The translations under genes were made by a program, and so were the position numbers. From an uncultured Acetatifactor sp. (GTDB lineage: Bacteria; Bacillota; Clostridia; Lachnospirales; Lachnospiraceae), in NCBI GenBank assembly GCA_910584375.1, contig CAJUAH010000020.1, positions 6,437 to 70,436 on the forward strand: 64,000 bases of DNA. Reading direction: 5' to 3'. Of the stretch, positions 1 through 7,453 are shown piece after piece (position 1 is the first letter of the stretch; each line of letters begins with the position of its first letter). The notes below the pieces were generated by a model. The model was not told where the DNA came from, did no database searches, and saw nothing but the letters and a program-made list of their open reading frames with translations.

Positions 1-2
1 AA

Positions 3-56
3 GACACATCCTATAAGGGGTTGTGGAAGGTGTCGTTTACGCTGAAGGAACTGTAG
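3..56 (+). CDS. 3' end of a phage tail gene (partial)
   Basis: The only open frame entering from the left edge reads 17 codons and stops at a TAG, ending in KVSFTLKEL. It lies 18 bases before the next start, and GAGGGGAGG follows it as the ribosome site of that gene. Position directly before a tail-tip gene suggests the C-terminus of a tail component such as a distal tail protein. The fragment is too short to identify by itself. Confidence 0.5.
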   Translation, partial: DTSYKGLWKVSFTLKEL

Positions 57-74
57 AGGGGAGGTGGCATCCGG

Positions 75-1970
75 ATGTACCCGGTGAGCGATGCGTTCCT
101 GCAGGCGGTGCAGGAGAACACACGGAATTATTACTGGACGGGGCAGATCACGACAAAGGGCGGCGCTGTGTACCCGTTCGTTTACGAGGATATCGTGAAG
201 GGCAGCGGGTACATCACGGCGCAGTGCTGCGGCAATGCGGAGATAGAGCTGGGCACGGTGTATGCTGCGGAGCTGGGCATCACGCTCTTTTCACAGATCG
301 ACCGCTACACGCTGGAAGGGGCGGAGGTGCGGCTTTCCTACCACCTGCGTCTTGCGGACGGCAGCTTCGAGGAAGTACCGATGGGCATCTTTGAGGTCAG
401 CGAGGCGAACCGGACGGCGCACTGCCTGGAGCTGAAAGCCTATGACTATATGCTCCGCTTTGAGAAAAGTTTCAACGGTTTTGAGACTGTGGGCAATGCC
501 TACGCCTTTTTGGATTTATGCTGTAAAGCCTGCGCCGTGGAGCTGGCACATTCGCAGGCGGAGATCGAGGCCATGCCAAACGGCACGGAGCTGCTCTCCA
601 TCTACCCGGAGAATGACATTGAAACTTACCGTGACGTTCTGTATTTCGTGGGGCAGGTGCTTGGCGGGTTTTTCTGCATCAGCCGGGAGGGGAAGCTGGA
701 GCTGCGGAAGTATGGCAGGTCGCCGGTGATGGAGGTAAAGAGCAAGCACCGGTTCAGCAGCAGCTTTTCCGACTTTATCACCCGGTACACTGCGGTCAGC
801 TCCACGAACCTGCGCACACAGACGGCGGAGTATTACGCCCTGGAGCCGGACGACGGGCTGACCATGAACCTTGCGGTGAACCCGCTCCTACAGTTCGGGC
901 TGGAGGAAACGAGGGAGACGCTCTGCAGGAACATCTTAAATGACCTGGCTGTAGTGGATTATGTGCCTTTCGATTCCAGCACCATCGGGAACCCGGCATT
1001 AGATCTTGGGGATGTGCTGACCTTTTCGGGCGGGCAGGCGGACGGGGCGCAGGTCGCCTGCATCACTTCCTCCAACTGTAAGATCGGCGGCAAACACACT
1101 TTGAAATGCGTGGGGAAGAACCCAAGGCTGGCGCAGGCGAAGTCCAAGAATGATAAAAATATTTCCGGTCTCTTAAATCAGATCGAGGCGGGGAAGATCG
1201 GGATACACACCTTTACCAATGCCTCCGCTTATACGGTGGCGGAGAGCAGTGTGCAGATTATCAGCATTGAGTTTGCGGCAAAGGAGGAGACCCATGTGCA
1301 GTTTTTCGGGCAGGTGCTGGTGGATGTGTCTGCGGGGCAGGTGAGCCGGTCTGCCACTGCGAGCGGGAGCATCGTGGTTCCGTTCCCGGCATCGGGAGGA
1401 GGGGAGGCAGATACCGGGACCGGCACGGATTCCGGCGGAGGGGAGACAGGGGACGGCAGTGGGGAGCCTGGCACGGATACGGAGAGCGTCACGGTAGACG
1501 TGGAGCTTCCGGTCACATGGACAGAGGACGGGAAAGCGGTGGCACACGTCACCTACGAATTCAACGATTCTGAGATACTCATCCATTACCCGGCGGAGAC
1601 CTGGGGGAGCGGGAAACACATCCTCTCCCTCTATTACCCTATCGACAACCTCGTGCCGAACATCACGAATACCTTCAACGTCCACCTGCGGATGGAGGGA
1701 GGCACGGCGGCGATCAGCACGGGCGGGTGCATCGCCTCCATCAGCGGCCAGGGCATGGCTGCGGGAGCGGCATGGGACGGCACGGTCACAGTGGAGGAAT
1801 ATGTGCAGCCGTTTGCGGTCGGGGGCGGCCTGCGGGCAAAGGCGTTTTCCGGGGAGATGGGATTTGAGACAATGGAGCTGGTGAAGAAATTTTATTCCGA
1901 CAGCATCGGGAAGGCGGCCATCGGCGCGTTCGGGAAGCCCGTGGAGCTGCCGCAGGAAGGAGAGGGGTAA
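75..1970 (+). CDS. phage tail-tip / minor structural protein
   Basis: A 631-residue protein preceded by a strong GAGGGGAGG ribosome site. The N-terminal ~380 residues look like the tail-associated structural proteins of siphoviruses of Firmicutes (opening MYPVSDAFLQAVQ, beta-rich, no catalytic motif visible). Around residues 437-475 lies a Gly/Ser/Thr/Asp-rich linker, typical of hinges in phage tail-fibre proteins, and a beta-rich C-terminal domain follows. The role inferred from order (tail, then structural, then holin and endolysin) is tail tip or baseplate. The stop is one base before the next start, so the two are translated as a unit. The exact tail component is not identifiable from sequence alone. 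Confidence 0.65.
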   Translation: MYPVSDAFLQAVQENTRNYYWTGQITTKGGAVYPFVYEDIVKGSGYITAQCCGNAEIELGTVYAAELGITLFSQIDRYTLEGAEVRLSYHLRLADGSFEEVPMGIFEVSEANRTAHCLELKAYDYMLRFEKSFNGFETVGNAYAFLDLCCKACAVELAHSQAEIEAMPNGTELLSIYPENDIETYRDVLYFVGQVLGGFFCISREGKLELRKYGRSPVMEVKSKHRFSSSFSDFITRYTAVSSTNLRTQTAEYYALEPDDGLTMNLAVNPLLQFGLEETRETLCRNILNDLAVVDYVPFDSSTIGNPALDLGDVLTFSGGQADGAQVACITSSNCKIGGKHTLKCVGKNPRLAQAKSKNDKNISGLLNQIEAGKIGIHTFTNASAYTVAESSVQIISIEFAAKEETHVQFFGQVLVDVSAGQVSRSATASGSIVVPFPASGGGEADTGTGTDSGGGETGDGSGEPGTDTESVTVDVELPVTWTEDGKAVAHVTYEFNDSEILIHYPAETWGSGKHILSLYYPIDNLVPNITNTFNVHLRMEGGTAAISTGGCIASISGQGMAAGAAWDGTVTVEEYVQPFAVGGGLRAKAFSGEMGFETMELVKKFYSDSIGKAAIGAFGKPVELPQEGEG

Positions 1971-1971
1971 G

Positions 1972-3366
1972 ATGAAGCTGAAAGGGACGATGGTACTGGA
2001 ACTGACGGATGGGGCCACGGGGGAAGTGGAGAGGATCACGGAGGAGAACATGGTGACGGAGGCGGTGAACGACATCCTTGGGATGAACCCCATGGGCGTG
2101 TTCTACTCCGAGGAGAACCTGGCGGATGTCTTAAGCTGGAACGGGACGCTCCTGCCCATCTGCCCGAACATGGTCGGCGGCATCCTGCTCTTCCCCCAGA
2201 CGCTGGAGGAGGACGCCGCCCATATCTATGAGATGTCAGAGAACCTCCCGGTGGCGTATGCCTCCAACAACGTGAACACCACGGCGAACACGGCCAGGGG
2301 GAGCCTGAACCAGACGGAGAGCAAGGCGCTGGAGAACGGCTATAAATTCGTGTGGGAGTTCACGCCCAGCCAGGGCAACGGCACCATCGCGGCGGTGGCG
2401 CTGACCAGCGCCCAGGGCGGGCAGAACGCCTATGGGAGCCTTGTGGGGGATGCCAGCGCCTTCCTCAAGATCAAGAAGCTGGACATCGGGGACCTGGGGA
2501 AAGCAAAGCAGATGGTGCTGTTCGAGACGGCGGAGGTGGATTTTGAAAATGACCTGCTGTATTCCGTCACCTTTGCGGATTCCAGCGTGCGGATCAGGAA
2601 GGTGCGTATCCCCATCTTCACCATCGGGCTGAATGAGAAGCTGGACGATTCCACCTACACGGTCCTGGAAGACCATGCCGTACAGACAGAAACCTTCCTG
2701 TTCCTGGGAAGCTATACGAAGTACGGGGAGTTCCTGGACGGGCAGGACGGGTACTGGTACGGCTTCTCCAACCAGGCCAATTCCTCCGGGAACGCAAAGA
2801 TGCTCTGGGTGAAGATCTCCAAGGCCGACTATTCCATGACGGAAGGGGAATGGACGCTCTCCAACGCAAAGCTGATGGCGGTGGGGGAGCGGGACATGGA
2901 CAGCAGCTATCCGGAAAGGAGCTGCAGGTGCTGTATGCGGGACGGTTACCTGTATGTCCCCGCTTATGACAAGAAGGGCATCTACAAGATCAATGTGGCG
3001 AATACAGCGGACGTATCGCTGATCGAGTTTGGGTTCACTTCCAAGATGAAGCCGCTGGGCGAGTCCGGAACCTGCGAGCTGTACCTGACGCTGGTGGGCG
3101 ACCTCATCATCGGCGGGGACTTCCAGGTCACGGCGGCGGATGCGGTCATCCATACCCAGGGGAGCGCGCGGCTTGGCTGTTTGGCTACGCCGCTGTTCCA
3201 GCATAAGCAGTTCCTGGTGGGGTGGGGAGGCAGCTACGGGAACGAATACCGCCATATGTACCTGCTGACGCCGTACCTCGCCACCATCAATAACCTGTCC
3301 TCGGCGGTGGTGAAGGACGCCAACAAGACCATGAAGATCACCTACACGCTGACGGAGGAGGCATGA
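1972..3366 (+). CDS. phage structural protein, probably tail tip/fibre
   Basis: A 464-residue protein starting one base after the previous stop, with AAGGAGAGGGG as ribosome site inside the upstream gene. I see no signal peptide, membrane segment or enzymatic motif. The sequence is rich in beta-prone stretches with repeated Gly-Tyr/Trp turns from about residue 200, compatible with a receptor-binding or propeller-like fibre domain. Its place between a tail-tip gene and the lysis cassette is where host-recognition proteins sit in siphovirus genomes. Assignment rests on context; the fold is a guess. Confidence 0.55.
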   Translation: MKLKGTMVLELTDGATGEVERITEENMVTEAVNDILGMNPMGVFYSEENLADVLSWNGTLLPICPNMVGGILLFPQTLEEDAAHIYEMSENLPVAYASNNVNTTANTARGSLNQTESKALENGYKFVWEFTPSQGNGTIAAVALTSAQGGQNAYGSLVGDASAFLKIKKLDIGDLGKAKQMVLFETAEVDFENDLLYSVTFADSSVRIRKVRIPIFTIGLNEKLDDSTYTVLEDHAVQTETFLFLGSYTKYGEFLDGQDGYWYGFSNQANSSGNAKMLWVKISKADYSMTEGEWTLSNAKLMAVGERDMDSSYPERSCRCCMRDGYLYVPAYDKKGIYKINVANTADVSLIEFGFTSKMKPLGESGTCELYLTLVGDLIIGGDFQVTAADAVIHTQGSARLGCLATPLFQHKQFLVGWGGSYGNEYRHMYLLTPYLATINNLSSAVVKDANKTMKITYTLTEEA

Positions 3367-3379
3367 CGGACAGCTTTAC

Positions 3380-3403
3380 GGCAGGGGAGATGTATCCCCT
3401 GCC
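3380..3403 (+). terminator. hairpin after the tail genes
   Basis: A 9-bp perfect stem (GGCAGGGGA / TCCCCTGCC) with a 6-base loop starts 14 bases after the structural gene's stop. No run of T follows directly, so it may end transcription inefficiently or mark a 3' end. A second small stem, GCCGG/CCGGC, lies at 3424-3442. Confidence 0.4.
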
Positions 3404-3455
3404 ATGATAAAAGGGTGGTGGGTATGCCGGTGAAATTCCGGCGTGCGGCGTTTCT

Positions 3456-3827
3456 TTAGCTCCGGGATTCCGGGGTGGATGCGGCGTATCTTCCGGCCGG
3501 CTCTGCGACCATGGAGAGGGAGGCGGCTTCGGTGTCGATGCGGCGCTTCATCTGCTCAAGTTCGGTGATTCTTTTTTCAAGCTCCGTCTGCGCCTCCCGC
3601 TGTTCCTTTGCCGCCAGTTCCTCAGCGGTGAGGGTGCGGATGTGGATGGAGCCTTCCTCATACTCGACGATGAGCGGAGCCCCGATGGTGAAGCCGAGCT
3701 GCTCCAGCCACCACCCTTCCATCTGTATCTTCGGGACTGCGGTGCATGGGCCGGTGCCGCTGTGCAGGGTGCCGCCGCTCTGGTGGTGGCGGTAGGTGTA
3801 TACGACTTTGATGTTCTTTGTCTTCAT
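3456..3827 (-). CDS. SymE-like toxin-family protein, antisense in the prophage
   Basis: A 123-residue protein on the strand opposite to all neighbouring phage genes. The ATG at 3827 is chosen because GGAGGACACCTT sits just before it; an upstream in-frame extension has no ribosome site. Residues ~28-62 (IQMEGWWLEQLGF, then an IG..L.V.Y....I.I pattern) match the SymE/AbrB-like swapped-hairpin fold of type I toxin SymE. A charged, probably coiled-coil tail (ELEKRITELEQMKRR) extends it beyond that domain. In E. coli SymE is an SOS-induced toxin repressed by an antisense RNA. Here a cargo or anti-phage role inside the prophage is inference. The domain call is fairly sure, the toxicity is not. Confidence 0.6.
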   Translation of the reverse strand: MKTKNIKVVYTYRHHQSGGTLHSGTGPCTAVPKIQMEGWWLEQLGFTIGAPLIVEYEEGSIHIRTLTAEELAAKEQREAQTELEKRITELEQMKRRIDTEAASLSMVAEPAGRYAASTPESRS

Positions 3828-3974
3828 AAGGTGTCCTCCGTGGATTTTTATTTTCCCTGCCGCCTCCCTCTTTCCGGGCAGGCGGGGCTTCGGGGTAGTG
3901 TTATTAATCACTCTGAAGCCATGAAATAGCAAGGGAAACAGGGGCATAAATGTGACAAAGATTTAGACAGGTAC

Positions 3975-3991
3975 TTGTGTAAACGACACAA
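3975..3991. promoter_or_regulatory. inverted repeat between symE-like and holin genes
   Basis: TTGTGT and ACACAA form a 6-bp inverted repeat around a 5-base spacer in the AT-rich 230-bp gap between two divergent genes (symE-like left, holin right). It could be an operator for either gene. There is no direct evidence. Confidence 0.25.
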
Positions 3992-4011
3992 ATAAATATT
4001 TCCTGGAAACT

Positions 4012-4043
4012 GGCGGATGCCCATTTCGGACACCCGCTTTTTT
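4012..4043 (+). terminator. possible terminator upstream of the holin
   Basis: An interrupted stem (GCGG.TG pairing with CA.CCGC) is followed by six T. It would stop transcripts entering the lysis cassette from the left, leaving holin expression to depend on readthrough. Stem stability is modest. Confidence 0.4.
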
Positions 4044-4075
4044 CATACAAAAAATTTTTGAAGGAGGGTTTCAAC

Positions 4076-4495
4076 ATGAAGGAATTCTGGAACACGATCC
4101 AACTCATCTTTACGGCCATCGGGGGATGGCTCGGCTGGTTCTTAGGCGGCTGTGACGGCCTGCTGTACGCGCTTGTCGTATTTGTCGTGGTGGACTATGC
4201 CACGGGGGTGATGTGTGCCGCAGCGGATAAAAAGCTGTCCAGCGAGGTGGGCTTCCGGGGCATTGCGAAGAAGGTGCTGATCTTCCTGCTGGTGGGGATT
4301 GCAAACATCCTCGACGTGCAGGTCATCGGGAGCGGCTCCGTGCTGCGGACGGCGATCATCTTTTTCTATATCTCCAACGAGGGCGTGAGCCTCCTGGAGA
4401 ACGCCGGACGCCTGGGGCTGCCTATCCCGGAAAAGCTGAAGGACATTCTGACGCAATTGCATGACCGGGCGGAAAACGGGAAGGGGGACGAGTGA
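4076..4495 (+). CDS. phage holin, Phage_holin_4_1 / TcdE-like
   Basis: A 139-residue membrane protein. The ATG at 4076 follows GAAGGAGGGTTTCAAC at ideal spacing; an in-frame TTG at 4058 lies before the ribosome site and is unlikely. Hydrophobic segments cover roughly residues 5-28, 31-50, 70-95 and a weaker one near 95-115, and the KKVLIFLLVGIANILD stretch is typical of the clostridial 'toxin secretion/phage lysis' holin family. It would form inner-membrane lesions that release the endolysin encoded immediately downstream, whose start overlaps or abuts this stop. Confidence 0.85.
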   Translation: MKEFWNTIQLIFTAIGGWLGWFLGGCDGLLYALVVFVVVDYATGVMCAAADKKLSSEVGFRGIAKKVLIFLLVGIANILDVQVIGSGSVLRTAIIFFYISNEGVSLLENAGRLGLPIPEKLKDILTQLHDRAENGKGDE

Positions 4496-4497
4496 GG

Positions 4498-5997
4498 ATG
4501 AAACTTGTGGAAAGCATTATGACGAGAAATCCCTGCTGCACGGCAGGGCGGAAGATTACGGTCAAGGGGCTGATGCTCCATTCCGTGGGCTGCCCGCAGC
4601 CGAAGGCGTCCGCATTCATCAGTTCGTGGAACAGCTCGTCACACGGCAGTTCCTGTGTCCACGGATTTATTGACGGAAACGATGGGACGGTGTACCAGAC
4701 GCTTCCCTGGAACCACAGGGGATGGCACTGCGGAAGCGGGAGCAAAGGGAGCGGGAACAATACCCATATCGGGGTGGAGATGTGCGAGCCTGCGTGTATC
4801 AAATACACGGCAGGCTCTAACTTTACCTGCTCCAACCTGGAAGAAGCACGGTCGGTGGCAAAACGCACCTATGAGGCGGCGGTGGAGCTGTTCGCCATGC
4901 TCTGCAGGAAATACGGTCTGAACCCGCTGGCGGACGGCGTCATCATCAGCCACAGGGAAGGCCACAGCCGGGGCATTGCCAGCAACCACGGCGACCCGGA
5001 ACATCTGTGGACACAGCTTGGCATGGGGTACACCATGGATGGATTCCGCGGGGCGGTCAAGGCGGCAATGGGCGGCGCACCCTCTGGAACGGACGGATAC
5101 ACGAAGATCATGGGGAATGCCGCGGCAACGGTGGAACAGATGAAGGCATACCTCAAGGCGAAGAATCCGAACGTGGCGCAGTCTGTCCTTGATATGGTTC
5201 CGCTGTATCTTTCGGAGGGCAGAGCAGAGGGTGTGAGGGGCGACATCGCCTTTGCACAGTCCTGCCTTGAGACGGGGAACTTCACTTTTTCCGGCTCTGC
5301 GGTCACGCTTTCCCAGAACAGTTTCTGCGGCATGGGCGTGACTTCCAATGGGATGAAGGGGAATTCCTTTGGCACGCCGCAGCTCGGCATCCGGGCGCAG
5401 GTGCAGCATTTGAAAGCTTATGCCTCCACGGACGCGCTGAAGAACGCCTGTATTGACCCGCGTTTCAAATACGTCACGAGGGGCAGTGCGGAATATGCGG
5501 AGTGGCTTGGGCAGAAAGAAAATCCAGATGGGAAAGGATGGGCGGCGGGGGCCAGATACGGGGAGAAGATCCTCTCCATACTGAAAGGCATCCTCGGAAC
5601 GGCAGGCGGGGAATCCAAGCCTGTGGAAGCCTGGTACCGCGTCCGGAAGTCGTGGGCGGACGCATCCTCGCAGAAAGGGGCGTTCAAGTCGCTGGGGAAC
5701 GCCAAGAAGTGTGCGGATGAGAATCCGGGGCATTCCGTGTTCGATGAATCGGGGAAGGCGGTGTACACCAAAGCGGCGTCATTCCAGCCGTACCTTGTAC
5801 GGGTATCCATTCCCGATCTGAACATCCGGAAAGGTCCTGGCACGGATAAGCCAAAAACAGGGAAATATACAGGGATTGGCACTTTCACGATTGTGGAGGA
5901 GGCGGACGGCGAAGGCGCATCCAGATGGGGGCTTTTAAAATCCTACCGGGAAAAGAGAAACGGATGGATTTCGCTCGATCACGCCAGCCGGATATAA
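4498..5997 (+). CDS. multidomain endolysin: amidase + glucosaminidase + SH3b
   Basis: About 499 residues. Residues ~15-180 are an N-acetylmuramoyl-L-alanine amidase (Amidase_2/PGRP fold) with HSVGCPQPKAS and ISHREGHSRGIASNHGDPE supplying zinc-binding histidines. Residues ~190-365 resemble a FlgJ-type glucosaminidase (FAQSCLETGNF, NSFCGMGVT, YGEKILSIL). A short SPOR-like segment (WYRVRKSWADASSQKGAF) and a C-terminal SH3b-like wall-binding domain (LNIRKGPGTDKPKTGKYTGI) follow. It cuts both the stem-peptide and glycan bonds of peptidoglycan. A GTG at 4492 overlapping the holin stop is an alternative start; AAGGGGG before it could serve either. No signal peptide, consistent with holin-dependent release. 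Confidence 0.88.
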   Translation: MKLVESIMTRNPCCTAGRKITVKGLMLHSVGCPQPKASAFISSWNSSSHGSSCVHGFIDGNDGTVYQTLPWNHRGWHCGSGSKGSGNNTHIGVEMCEPACIKYTAGSNFTCSNLEEARSVAKRTYEAAVELFAMLCRKYGLNPLADGVIISHREGHSRGIASNHGDPEHLWTQLGMGYTMDGFRGAVKAAMGGAPSGTDGYTKIMGNAAATVEQMKAYLKAKNPNVAQSVLDMVPLYLSEGRAEGVRGDIAFAQSCLETGNFTFSGSAVTLSQNSFCGMGVTSNGMKGNSFGTPQLGIRAQVQHLKAYASTDALKNACIDPRFKYVTRGSAEYAEWLGQKENPDGKGWAAGARYGEKILSILKGILGTAGGESKPVEAWYRVRKSWADASSQKGAFKSLGNAKKCADENPGHSVFDESGKAVYTKAASFQPYLVRVSIPDLNIRKGPGTDKPKTGKYTGIGTFTIVEEADGEGASRWGLLKSYREKRNGWISLDHASRI

Positions 5998-6009
5998 ATA
6001 CAGACAGCA

Positions 6010-6050
6010 GGGCCCGCGGCATTTTCCCATGTGCCGCGGGCCCGTTTTTT
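6010..6050 (+). terminator. strong intrinsic terminator after endolysin
   Basis: A perfect 12-bp GC-rich stem (GGGCCCGCGGCA / TGCCGCGGGCCC) with a short loop is followed by GTTTTTT. It ends the late lysis transcript. Confidence 0.92.
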
Positions 6051-6203
6051 AGTAGGTGTAAACTGCACAGGAAACAGATGGAAAGTTTGTGCATCTTATG
6101 GCGCAGATATGAGTGGATAATCCCCCGGTTCTGATTTAACATGGCACTACCCCAAAGGGCGCTGCCGGGAACGGCGGCAGAAAATAAAAGGAGGCACACG
6201 CCT

Positions 6204-6269
6204 ATGAAAAAACAGTTTATGGAAACAGCCCGCCTGCCACGCAGGGGGCGGCGGAAGGAGGGATGCTGA
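6204..6269 (+). CDS. 21-residue small ORF coupled to the next gene
   Basis: ATG at 6204 follows AAAAGGAGG with good spacing and encodes a basic 21-residue peptide ending RRGRRKEGC. Its TGA (6267-6269) overlaps the ATG at 6269 as TGATG, and its last codons carry the AAGGAGGG that serves the next gene. This is the layout of a translationally coupled leader peptide. It may be a real peptide or only a device to load ribosomes on the downstream gene. Confidence 0.4.
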   Translation: MKKQFMETARLPRRGRRKEGC

Positions 6270-6547
6270 TGTTCACTGCAAAGGAACGCGCACTTCTTAT
6301 TTCCCCTTACTTCCGGCTCATCCGTCAGACGGATGACTTCTTTGAAATCCAGTCCAGATGCACAAAACACTGCTGGATCGTCCAGAAACTTTCCTATGAC
6401 CGGTATCCGGTCCGCATCTACCACAAGCACACGAAGGGGACGGCCTACTACCATAAGCATAGCCACGCCAACACGGTATCCTCCGCCGTCCGGCAGATCA
6501 AAAGCCACGATGCGTGGCAGCTAAACGGGAGGCGCGCCATGGCGTAA
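6269..6547 (+). CDS. uncharacterised 92-aa phage/mobile-element protein
   Basis: Begins MFTAKERALLISPYFRLI. I chose the ATG at 6269, which overlaps the upstream small ORF's stop and is optimally spaced from AAGGAGGG; ATG 6263 is an alternative. The protein is rich in His, Arg and Tyr (YHKHTKGTAYYHKHSH) and has no membrane segment. I recognise no catalytic motif. Similar small basic proteins occur beside recombinase genes in clostridial mobile elements, which makes an accessory role in the element plausible but unproven. Confidence 0.6.
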   Translation: MFTAKERALLISPYFRLIRQTDDFFEIQSRCTKHCWIVQKLSYDRYPVRIYHKHTKGTAYYHKHSHANTVSSAVRQIKSHDAWQLNGRRAMA

Positions 6548-6611
6548 AGGCCGGCGCGAATAGTGACAAGCCCACGGCACATAAAATGTCGTGGGCCATT
6601 TTTTGATTTTT

Positions 6612-6727
6612 GGGTATCCAAAACCGCCCGGAAATCTCCGTATGTTGGAGGCGGGCGTTTTCCATGGCGTATGTGAGGAAGAATTTTTCTCTCGTGGGTG
6701 TATAAAGCCGCCCGGAAACCTCCGTAT
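6612..6727 (+). repeat. two direct copies of a ~32-bp sequence in the leader
   Basis: Copies at 6612-6643 and 6696-6727 share GGGTrT..AAArCCGCCCGGAAAyCTCCGTAT (described with degenerate bases), 84 bases apart. Copy 1 is followed by GGAG...CGGGCG, so it can fold as a hairpin; copy 2 can form a weaker CCTC/GAGG stem. They lie between two small genes in the module upstream of the recombinases. They could be protein-binding sites, recombination sites or tandem RNA elements. Confidence 0.5.
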
Positions 6728-6814
6728 AGTGAGGGGCCGCACAGGCAGGGGAATTTCTGCAGCGGCCGTCCGGTTCCGGCCGCTGCGGCGGCATATGGCA
6801 GGAGGTGTGTTTAT

Positions 6815-7240
6815 ATGACGGAAGGACAGAAAAAAGAGATAAAGCACCTGCGGGAGTCAGGCGCTGGGTATACAGCAATCGCAGGGAAGATGGGAATCCC
6901 AAAGGAAACGGTAAGGAGCTTCTGTAGGAGGAACGGCCTGGCAGGGCAGGCGGTGCAGGAAGGGTCAGAGGATAGGCAGGCACAGGAAGGCTCCTGCCGG
7001 GAATGCGGGAAACCGCTGCAGCAGACGGAGGGCGTGAAGCGGCGGGTGTTCTGCTCCAGGGAGTGCCGTGAGAAGTGGTGGCACAGCCATCCGGGGGAGG
7101 TCAGGCAGAGGGCGGTGTATTCCTTCACCTGCGCCGGGTGCGGGCAGCCGTTCACGGCCTACGGCAATTCAAAGCGGAAATACTGCTCCCATGAATGTTA
7201 TATCAGGAACCGTTTCAAAGGCGGTGATGACGGTGAATGA
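6815..7240 (+). CDS. HTH plus zinc-finger protein next to recombinases
   Basis: 141 residues from ATG 6815, which follows GGAGGTGTGTTTAT. Residues ~1-42 form a helix-turn-helix of the sigma-70 region 4 / Hin-type class (HLRESGAGYTAIAGKMGIP, then KETVRSFCRR). Two zinc-finger-like motifs follow: CRECGKPL...FCSRECREKWW at ~60-88 and CAGCGQPF...YCSHECYIRNRF at ~105-135. A DNA-binding regulator or a recombination directionality helper for the recombinases downstream is plausible. The stop overlaps the next start by 14 bases, so the module is one operon. Confidence 0.65.
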   Translation: MTEGQKKEIKHLRESGAGYTAIAGKMGIPKETVRSFCRRNGLAGQAVQEGSEDRQAQEGSCRECGKPLQQTEGVKRRVFCSRECREKWWHSHPGEVRQRAVYSFTCAGCGQPFTAYGNSKRKYCSHECYIRNRFKGGDDGE

Positions 7241-7409
7241 GAAGGAATTCCGCACGGAGCTGCGTTATCGGATGTCGCTTGCCGTGGCGCGGGCGATGCT
7301 CGAAGAAGGCGCCATCACAGAGGAGGAATATTCGGAAATTGATACAATACTTTTGCAGAAACACCGGCCAATTTTGGGTACATTATTAGCCGGAAAACCC
7401 TTGCAATAA
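7227..7409 (+). CDS. SHOCT-like small protein
   Basis: 60 residues. The start ATG at 7227 lies inside the end of the upstream gene, indicating coupling. Residues ~20-46 (AMLEEGAITEEEYSEIDTILLQK) follow the pattern of the SHOCT short C-terminal oligomerisation domain (L...G.IT.EEF...K..LL). Small SHOCT-like proteins recur directly before large serine recombinases in clostridial mobile elements, so a role in the recombination complex is suggested by position only. Confidence 0.6.
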   Translation: MTVNEKEFRTELRYRMSLAVARAMLEEGAITEEEYSEIDTILLQKHRPILGTLLAGKPLQ

Positions 7410-7453
7410 GTGCGGTTTGGAGTGATGAATGGTAGCGGAAAGGAGTGGTTTCA

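Noticed and set aside
1173..2093. 306-codon minus-strand frame inside the tail gene, and similar long antisense frames over rho, malic enzyme, ABC-F and ppdK genes
   Set aside because: All are shadows of well-supported genes in GC-rich DNA; they have no ribosome sites and low-complexity composition.
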